A stretch of 56,701 bases of DNA, taken from NCBI GenBank assembly GCA_017623675.1, contig JAGAOO010000034.1, forward strand, positions 1 through 56,701, in the 5' to 3' direction. Positions 51,157-56,701 of this stretch are shown here, in pieces. Within the stretch, counting starts at the first letter, position 1. Each line of letters begins with the position of its first letter. Source of the stretch: Lachnospiraceae bacterium (GTDB lineage: Bacteria > Bacillota > Clostridia > Lachnospirales > Lachnospiraceae). The notes under the pieces were generated by a model. It saw only the letters and a program-made list of their open reading frames with translations. It was not told where the DNA came from and did not search any database. The translations under genes and the position numbers were made by a program.

Positions 51157-52857
51157 TTATATTTCAAAGACTTCCATACTTGCATCTATTTCATTTGCAA
51201 TCTGTTTTAATTCATTTGCCTCTGATGAAATATCTGCAATAATGCTACTGATTTCTGTAATAGAAGCAAAGGTTTCTTCGGTACTTGCCGCATTTTCTTC
51301 TGCAATTGCTGTTAAGCTCTGTACCGTATCAATCACATTGACTCTTGCTTTATCCAACTGCTCTGTCTTCTCTGCAATCCGGTCCATAGCATCCAAGGAT
51401 TGTTCAATACCTGCAATAATCTTACGGAATCGTTCATCCGTCTTTAAGACATGGGTATTTTGCTTTTCCATAATATCCTTTACCACTACCATGGTCTTAA
51501 CTGCCTTATTGGAATCTGCTATCAGATATGAAATCACCTCTTCAATCTGTTTTGCAGAATCATTGGACTGCTCCGCAAGCTGTTGAATCTGAGCTGCAAC
51601 AACTGCAAAACCTCTTCCCTGCTCTCCGGCTCTGGCAGCCTCAATGGACGCATTCAAGGATAGCAGGTTTGTCTCTGCCGCAATTGCAGTAATTAAGCCA
51701 ATTGTTTCCTGAATCTTTTGCACGGATTCATTGGTATTATTGGTCTGCTCATAGATTTCCTGAATGGATTCTCTTGCCTGCGTATTAATTTCATTCAACT
51801 CATGTAAAGTATCAAAGGCTTCCTGACCTAACGTATGCATTGTCTGTGCATTGTCATGCAGTTCTTCCACTTCATGGGTTGTTTCAACAATCATATCTCC
51901 CATGAACATAACGTTATCCGTTGCAGTCTGCGTTTCCTCTGCCTGATTCGTGGCACCTTCCGCCACCTCCGCAACTGCTTTCTCAACCTGTGATACAGTA
52001 TTAGCAGTTTCTGTGGTCTTATCACTTAAATATTCCGATGCAGAATTCAAAGCTGCACTCTGGTTCTTCATTGACTGAATAATGGTAGTCTGCTGTTCCT
52101 TTAACTTTGCAATGGACCTTGTAATATGCCCAATCTCATCCCGACGTTTGGTAACATTCTCATCCAGTTCTACATTCAGTTTACCCTGTGCTACTTCCTC
52201 CAACGCATTGGTTCCTTTATGCAATGCCCGTACCAATCCGGTAATTTCAATTACCAAAAGGACAATACAGATAATCGCCATAACCACAATGATGCCAATC
52301 AGCAGGGATATAATTTTCAGAATCTGTGCTCTTGCATCCGCCTGTGGCATACCGGCAAAAATCATACCCACAATTTCGTCAGATGTTTCATCATACAAAG
52401 GTGTATAAAAACCAAAATACTTTTGTCCCAGAACATCTACATCTTTCGAAAAATAATCATTTCCCTTCCGCAGTACTTCCTCAATCACAGTCTCACCGGC
52501 CTTGGTTCCTACTACCCTGCTTCCATCATCATTACAAATAGATGTTAAATACCGAGTATCACCATAGAATACAGTAATGTCCATTTGAGTTGCTTCCTGT
52601 ACATGGTCTGCAATTTCTTCATGTTCTGTTAAATTGTAATTACCCTTATACAGATTTCCATCTTCATCAACAGAAAAACTACCTTCATCAATGTATGTAA
52701 TAGTATCTCTGACGGAAACTGCTGCTCCTCGCAACCCGTTTTCAATGTTAGCAGTTACCACTTCTGTGATTCTGGCATTACTCACTACAACCGTTACAAC
52801 ACCTAAAAGTGCAAGTGGTATAATCACCATAATTAGAATCTTTGCTCGCATTTTCAT
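51157..52857 (-). CDS. Methyl-accepting chemotaxis protein with an extracytoplasmic Cache domain
   Basis: 566 residues. TM1 (~7-27), an extracytoplasmic single-Cache sensor (~35-180, with [23 protein letters not shown]), TM2 (~185-208), HAMP, and a signalling domain with the conserved tip [27 protein letters not shown] split over its length. It binds a small ligand outside and controls CheA. The ATG at 52857 has AAGGTAAAG upstream. Suggests a motile organism. Confidence 0.93.
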   Translation of the reverse strand: MKMRAKILIMVIIPLALLGVVTVVVSNARITEVVTANIENGLRGAAVSVRDTITYIDEGSFSVDEDGNLYKGNYNLTEHEEIADHVQEATQMDITVFYGDTRYLTSICNDDGSRVVGTKAGETVIEEVLRKGNDYFSKDVDVLGQKYFGFYTPLYDETSDEIVGMIFAGMPQADARAQILKIISLLIGIIVVMAIICIVLLVIEITGLVRALHKGTNALEEVAQGKLNVELDENVTKRRDEIGHITRSIAKLKEQQTTIIQSMKNQSAALNSASEYLSDKTTETANTVSQVEKAVAEVAEGATNQAEETQTATDNVMFMGDMIVETTHEVEELHDNAQTMHTLGQEAFDTLHELNEINTQARESIQEIYEQTNNTNESVQKIQETIGLITAIAAETNLLSLNASIEAARAGEQGRGFAVVAAQIQQLAEQSNDSAKQIEEVISYLIADSNKAVKTMVVVKDIMEKQNTHVLKTDERFRKIIAGIEQSLDAMDRIAEKTEQLDKARVNVIDTVQSLTAIAEENAASTEETFASITEISSIIADISSEANELKQIANEIDASMEVFEI

Positions 52858-53043
52858 ATAACTTTACCTTATATGAGGTTTTCCCCTCCGTGCAAACACA
52901 TCTAGGGCAAAAAGAATCGTGCCTGCACATTCCTTTCTCACTTTTTCTCCCTTGCCCGACTTATTATGGTCAATTATACCACTTTTTTGCAGAAATCAAA
53001 GCCTTTGTTGTATCATTTTACTAATTTTTTATTTTTAGATGTC

Positions 53044-54426
53044 TTAATTGTCAGAAAATTTTGGTATTCCGTCGAATCCTTTCTGTAAATCTTCATCTGT
53101 TGGAATGTAATCGGACATTTCTCCGTTATGGAATTTCTCATATGCGACCATATCGAAGTAGCCGGTACCGGTTAAACCGAATAAAATGGTCTTTTCCTCT
53201 CCGGTTTCCTTGCACTTCAATGCCTCATCAATTGCAACTTTAATTGCATGTGAGCTTTCCGGAGCAGGAAGAATTCCTTCTACTCTTGCAAACTGTTCTG
53301 CTGCCTTGAATACTTCTGTCTGTTCAACAGCACGTGCTTCCATATAACCATCATCATATAATTGTGACAGAATGGAACTCATTCCGTGATACCGCAATCC
53401 TCCTGCATGGTTGGCTGACGGAATGAAGTTTGAACCTAATGTGTACATCTTTGCTAATGGACAAACCATTCCCGTATCACAGAAATCATATGCATATTTA
53501 CCTCTGGTAAGACTTGGACAAGATGCCGGCTCTACTGCTATAATCTGATAATCCTTTTCTCCTCTCAGCTTTTCACCCATGAATGGAGAAATCAAGCCTC
53601 CAAGATTGGAACCACCACCGGCACAACCGATAATTACATCCGGTGTGATACCGTATTTATCCATGGCAATCTTCGTTTCCAGACCAATTACAGTCTGATG
53701 TAACAACACCTGTGATAATACACTCCCCAACACATAACGATAACCTTCTGAATGAGTGGCTACTTCCACTGCTTCTGAAATCGCACAACCCAAGCTTCCG
53801 GTTGTACCCGGATGTGCTGCTAAAATCTGCTTACCTACTTCGGTAGTTTCTGATGGAGATGGCGTAACACTGGCTCCATATGTTCGCATAACCTCACGAC
53901 GGAATGGCTTCTGTTCGTAAGAACACTTTACCATGAATACTTTGCAGTCCAAATCAAAATAAGAACATGCCATAGAAAGTGCAGTACCCCATTGACCGGC
54001 TCCTGTCTCTGTGGTTACACCCTTCAAGCCCTGCTTCTTTGCATAGTATGCCTGAGCAATTGCAGAATTCAGCTTATGGCTTCCACTGGTGTTATTTCCT
54101 TCAAACTTATAATAAATCTTTGCCGGTGTCTGCAATTTTTCCTCTAAACAGTAAGCACGTACCAATGGAGACGGACGATACATCTTATAGAAATCACGAA
54201 TTTCGTCCGGAATATCAATATATGGTGTAGTATCATCCAGTTCCTGCTTTGCAAGTTCCTCACAGAACACGACCTTTAACTCATCTAAGGTCATTGGCTG
54301 ATGGGTACCCGGATTCAAAAGGGGTGCCGGTTTATTCTTCATATCTGCCCGCACATTATACCATTGCTTTGGCATCTCCTGTTCCTCCAGATAAATTTTG
54401 TAAGGAATGTTGTTGTCATGTTTCAT
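53044..54426 (-). CDS. trpB2: Tryptophan synthase beta-chain-like protein (TrpB2 type)
   Basis: 460 residues, longer than classic TrpB and with the TrpB2-type extended N-terminus. PLP lysine K118 in NNTSGSHKLNSA, phosphate loop CAGGGSNLGG about residue 270, and ETGAGQWG. It joins indole and serine to tryptophan, or uses salvaged indole. No trpA is near. Regulated by the T-box leader upstream, which supports a role in tryptophan supply. Confidence 0.9.
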   Translation of the reverse strand: MKHDNNIPYKIYLEEQEMPKQWYNVRADMKNKPAPLLNPGTHQPMTLDELKVVFCEELAKQELDDTTPYIDIPDEIRDFYKMYRPSPLVRAYCLEEKLQTPAKIYYKFEGNNTSGSHKLNSAIAQAYYAKKQGLKGVTTETGAGQWGTALSMACSYFDLDCKVFMVKCSYEQKPFRREVMRTYGASVTPSPSETTEVGKQILAAHPGTTGSLGCAISEAVEVATHSEGYRYVLGSVLSQVLLHQTVIGLETKIAMDKYGITPDVIIGCAGGGSNLGGLISPFMGEKLRGEKDYQIIAVEPASCPSLTRGKYAYDFCDTGMVCPLAKMYTLGSNFIPSANHAGGLRYHGMSSILSQLYDDGYMEARAVEQTEVFKAAEQFARVEGILPAPESSHAIKVAIDEALKCKETGEEKTILFGLTGTGYFDMVAYEKFHNGEMSDYIPTDEDLQKGFDGIPKFSDN

Positions 54427-54504
54427 TGTTCATTCTCCTTTCTCTACGCCCGGTTGATTCATACCGGATTTCTATACTTCATACACTGGGAAAGAATCAT
54501 TTAA

Positions 54505-54785
54505 ATAAAAAAATAACCCTTATCCCACATTCTGCTGGGACAAGAGTTCACTCCTGCGGTGCCACCCTGCTTGATACTAATGACTGTATCCACTCACGAT
54601 ATACCTGCATATATCTGATTTGTTAACGAAGGTTCCTCTCCGTCTTCCCTACCGTTTCCGGTTCGGGTCGCCCTCGAAAGCCCATTCCATCTGCTACCAT
54701 CTACTGCAATTCCACCGCCTGCAGCTCTCTGTGAGACGCACTTCACATGTACTTCCTCTTTCTCATCGGTTTCTGTAACTGTAAA
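54505..54785 (-). ncRNA. T-box leader (tryptophan) of trpB2
   Basis: On the minus strand: stem-I elements (AGAGAG near 54725), the T-box sequence GGGTGGCACCGCAGG (plus 54551-54570) and a terminator (AACTCTTGTCCCA / TGGGATAAGGGTT followed by ATTTTTTT, plus 54507-54549). A TGG triplet at plus 54696-54698 is a candidate specifier for tRNA-Trp. The leader precedes trpB2 directly, so uncharged tRNA-Trp would switch transcription on. Confidence 0.88.
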
Positions 54786-54874
54786 ATACCACATTATATT
54801 GTACTCCGTCAAGAAAAAAATCATATCTTTGAATCTAGCCTTCAATCAATATCTTAACGAATCATGACACCGCT

Positions 54875-55921
54875 TTAATCCTCCCAAACCGGTATATCCA
54901 GGTTTTGTATAAAATCTACCAATTCATCTGACATTTCATCAGCCTCTGGAATCCGTATATGACCGGAAGTACCACTACCATTTCTCGTATATAGAAAATG
55001 CCGAATTCTTGAATCATTCAGGTTTTGACAGACTTCTTCAATCGCATCATCCCAACTCTTATCATGTTCCAAAATCGTGGTAGTTAAAATAATTACTGCT
55101 TTCGGATATTTTTCCCGAATCTGTTGGATGAAGGTGCCATAATGTGCTTTCCACTTCTTTGCCATTTCCCCGTCCGAATCATATTTCATAAAATCCTGTG
55201 GATGAGAATCGTTCTGCCCGATAGCAACAATTACTACATGTGGTGTATATTTTGAAAAATCCCATGTTGTCGGTGTTGCCAGATTCGGATAATAATGTAC
55301 CTTATCCCACATTTCTTCCATGCCAATAAAAATAGGTTCTTCCACCCATCCGGTTCCATGCATTAAAGGAATTCCTCCCTGTGCAACATCATGAAGCTGA
55401 GCATTCAGCTTCCGTGCCGTCATCCATGCATAGGAATACCAACTGTTGCTGTATTCACCGTTATGTTCCGGATCTACTTTTCCTACATAATCTATTGCTT
55501 CTGACACTTCTCCGGCAGAAACAGAATCACCATACACTTCAATTCTGCGTTTTGCCACAGGAAGCGGATCTAACAGCAGACTTCCATCTGACAAAAACAA
55601 ATGCTCTAATACCAGTTCATGGCAACTGTCCATACGCTTAAAAAACAAAATCTTATGCCTGCGATTCCGTTCTTCTTTCACCAGCGTAATCTCCGTCTCT
55701 CCTGTTTCATTTAACAGCCACTGTTTCTGCACGCCATCTACAATTGCACCCACTCGATTATCCCAATATTTATGACGATTTGTAACTACAATTTTTGCCT
55801 CATGTCCCCAAAAACAAAATTGTAACGAGGTTGCCGGAAATACCCATTCCGGTTTCTTCGGATTTCTTTGATCGATTCTTCCGCAATATACTAATTTTTC
55901 ATGATCTAAAGTAATTTCCAT
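54875..55921 (-). CDS. Carbohydrate esterase, SGNH/GDSL type (CE2-like)
   Basis: 348 residues. The C-terminal half is an SGNH hydrolase: VYGDSVSAGE (block I with the Ser), IAIGQND (block III) and GSGTSGHIRIPEADEM (block V, with the His). The N-terminal ~120 residues are a jelly-roll domain, the layout of CE2 acetylxylan esterases. No signal peptide, so probably cytoplasmic deacetylation of imported oligosaccharides. Ends 28 bases after the T-box region. Confidence 0.82.
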   Translation of the reverse strand: MEITLDHEKLVYCGRIDQRNPKKPEWVFPATSLQFCFWGHEAKIVVTNRHKYWDNRVGAIVDGVQKQWLLNETGETEITLVKEERNRRHKILFFKRMDSCHELVLEHLFLSDGSLLLDPLPVAKRRIEVYGDSVSAGEVSEAIDYVGKVDPEHNGEYSNSWYSYAWMTARKLNAQLHDVAQGGIPLMHGTGWVEEPIFIGMEEMWDKVHYYPNLATPTTWDFSKYTPHVVIVAIGQNDSHPQDFMKYDSDGEMAKKWKAHYGTFIQQIREKYPKAVIILTTTILEHDKSWDDAIEEVCQNLNDSRIRHFLYTRNGSGTSGHIRIPEADEMSDELVDFIQNLDIPVWED

Positions 55922-55935
55922 AGCTGATACCTTCC

Positions 55936-56049
55936 CTAATCTTTTAGATATTTTAATATTTCCTGCTCCCAGTCATCATAGCTTCTTGAGCCAAGCAACA
56001 CTTTATCGCTTAACAGATTGCCCTCGGAATCAAATATCCTTGGTCCGTT
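55936..56049 (-). pseudogene. C-terminal remnant of a thioredoxin-like protein (tentative)
   Basis: The minus strand has a 37-codon open stretch RIFDSEGNLLSDKVLLGSRS..WEQEILKYLKD between stops, with no start codon. The sequence resembles the last beta-alpha unit of thioredoxin-like proteins. It fills the 108 bases between the thioesterase stop and the esterase start. Low confidence. Confidence 0.3.
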
Positions 56050-56521
56050 TTACAATACATTCATTATTTCTTAGTTCGCTTCTAATCTTTCTTCTAACTT
56101 TTGCCTGCTCATTTTCAGCAATTTCCTCCGGTGTCTCAAGTATAAGTTCCGGAATCTTGGCAGGCACGCCATCATCATCCAGACCGACCATAGTGATATA
56201 TGCTCTGTTTACCAATTCACGTTCACCGTTAATATGCTCTACAAAAGATTCAACCTTAACCTCCATGGAAGTCGTTCCAACATACGTTATTTTACCAATG
56301 ATGACAATAACATCTCTCATGCGTGCCGCACTCAGAAAACTAAGATTATCCACTGAAGCTGTCGTGACATTCATCATTGCATGACGTTTGGCAACTATCA
56401 CAGCCGTCTCATCAATCCATGCCATTAATGTACCGCCAAAAAGTCTCTTCGCGCTATTCAAATCAGTTGGACGAACTATGTGTGCTATTTCCACCATAGA
56501 ATCTTTCACTCGTTTTCCCAT
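56030..56521 (-). CDS. Acyl-CoA thioesterase, hotdog fold
   Basis: 163 residues with the hotdog BFIT/BACH-like pattern: IVRPTDLNSAKRLFGGTLMAWIDETAVIVAKRHA (helix with catalytic Asp/Glu region) and TASVDNLSFLSAARMRDVIVI. It hydrolyses acyl-CoA thioesters in the cytoplasm. The start at 56521 has AAAGGAG upstream. Same strand as the esterase. Confidence 0.88.
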   Translation of the reverse strand: MGKRVKDSMVEIAHIVRPTDLNSAKRLFGGTLMAWIDETAVIVAKRHAMMNVTTASVDNLSFLSAARMRDVIVIIGKITYVGTTSMEVKVESFVEHINGERELVNRAYITMVGLDDDGVPAKIPELILETPEEIAENEQAKVRRKIRSELRNNECIVKRTKDI

Positions 56522-56559
56522 TCTTTGTTGTTCTCCTTTAAATTAGGGTTTATCGTACT

Positions 56560-56701
56560 AAGTCGCCTTATCGGTTTCTGGTGATAAATAGTTACCGCAG
56601 ACACGCTTGCGCTCCGGTCAGCACGTAATGGTGCATAAGGTGCGACAATACCGCACCTAAGCACCAACGTGCTTTTAAGGTCTGCTTGCAACTATCTATC
56701 A
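56560..56701 (-). repeat. Long imperfect palindrome, probable dispersed intergenic repeat
   Basis: AGCACGT (56620-56626) with ACGTGCT (56667-56673), GGTGC with GCACC, and AGGTGCG with CGCACCT, nested around 56648. An open frame on the minus strand here reads RCGIVAPYAPLRADRSASV, a motif I have seen repeated as a spurious ORF in related genomes. It reaches the window edge. Confidence 0.45.

Noticed and set aside
1-56701. tRNA or rRNA genes, and tRNA-type attachment sites
   Set aside because: No cloverleaf or rRNA-like sequence was recognised by eye; insertion is at guaA instead.

Overview
The window reads as a low-GC Gram-positive genome, most probably a gut Clostridia/Lachnospiraceae. This rests on strong AGGAGG-type ribosome binding sites, a T-box leader before a TrpB2-type tryptophan synthase, and mobile-element families common in that group (DUF927, DUF3846, DUF4314, TnpV, Arm-type tyrosine integrases). 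Ordinary chromosome is seen at the right end, 45.2-56.7 kb: guaA, a DUF3783 gene, mutY, mnmA, a PpiC-like foldase, a chemotaxis receptor, T-box/trpB2, a CE2-type esterase and an acyl-CoA thioesterase. It is probably also seen at the far left, 1-2.3 kb: a sulfur/redox operon with a Crp/Fnr regulator and a DUF134-NifX fusion.

The middle is accessory DNA that looks like a tandem pile of integrative elements at the 3' end of guaA. An identical 11-base core, TATTCAAACTC, lies at 17101-17111, 31408-31418 and 45180-45190. The last copy covers the final codons (E-F-E-stop) of guaA. Each copy sits just right of a terminator-like hairpin. Each element also has its own paired direct repeats spaced 11 bp, as expected for arm sites of a tyrosine integrase. 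The three integrases (15.7, 26.7 and 32.0 kb) belong to one family.

Element A (left end not found, to 17.1 kb) holds a MOBP-type relaxase, a MobC-like protein, a ParM/ParR-like segregation pair with a regular 32-bp repeat array, an excisionase-like protein, a repressor and an integrase. Left of the relaxase lie cargo genes: a type IIG restriction-modification enzyme, an AlbA/Schlafen-type ATP-binding protein with an orphan copy of its C-terminus, a UPF0158 protein and an unknown.

Element B (17.1-31.4 kb) is mobilizable (MobV relaxase, oriT-like palindrome cluster, TnpV, MobC-like, integrase, excisionase). It carries a complete retron of the Ec86/St85 kind (effector, ncRNA with an 11-bp a1/a2 repeat, reverse transcriptase). 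It also carries a restriction-modification cluster with three methyltransferases, a putative endonuclease and a small HARE-HTH protein. At its right end is a row of immunity-like genes, two of them broken.

Element C (31.4-45.2 kb) has no relaxase. It looks like a small integrative replicon or satellite: integrase, excisionase, serine resolvase with a palindromic res-like site, a nine-unit 21-bp iteron array, a DUF927 ATPase/helicase, a packed operon (DUF262, DUF3846, DUF4314, unknowns), a Cys-rich protein with an acidic repeat tail, and a large lipoprotein.

The parts most worth following are the tandem guaA array with its arm-site code, the retron whose a2 arm overlaps the RT ribosome binding site, the iteron/DUF927 element C, and the ParMR array inside an integrative element. 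All assignments come from reading sequence and recalled family features; no database search was made.
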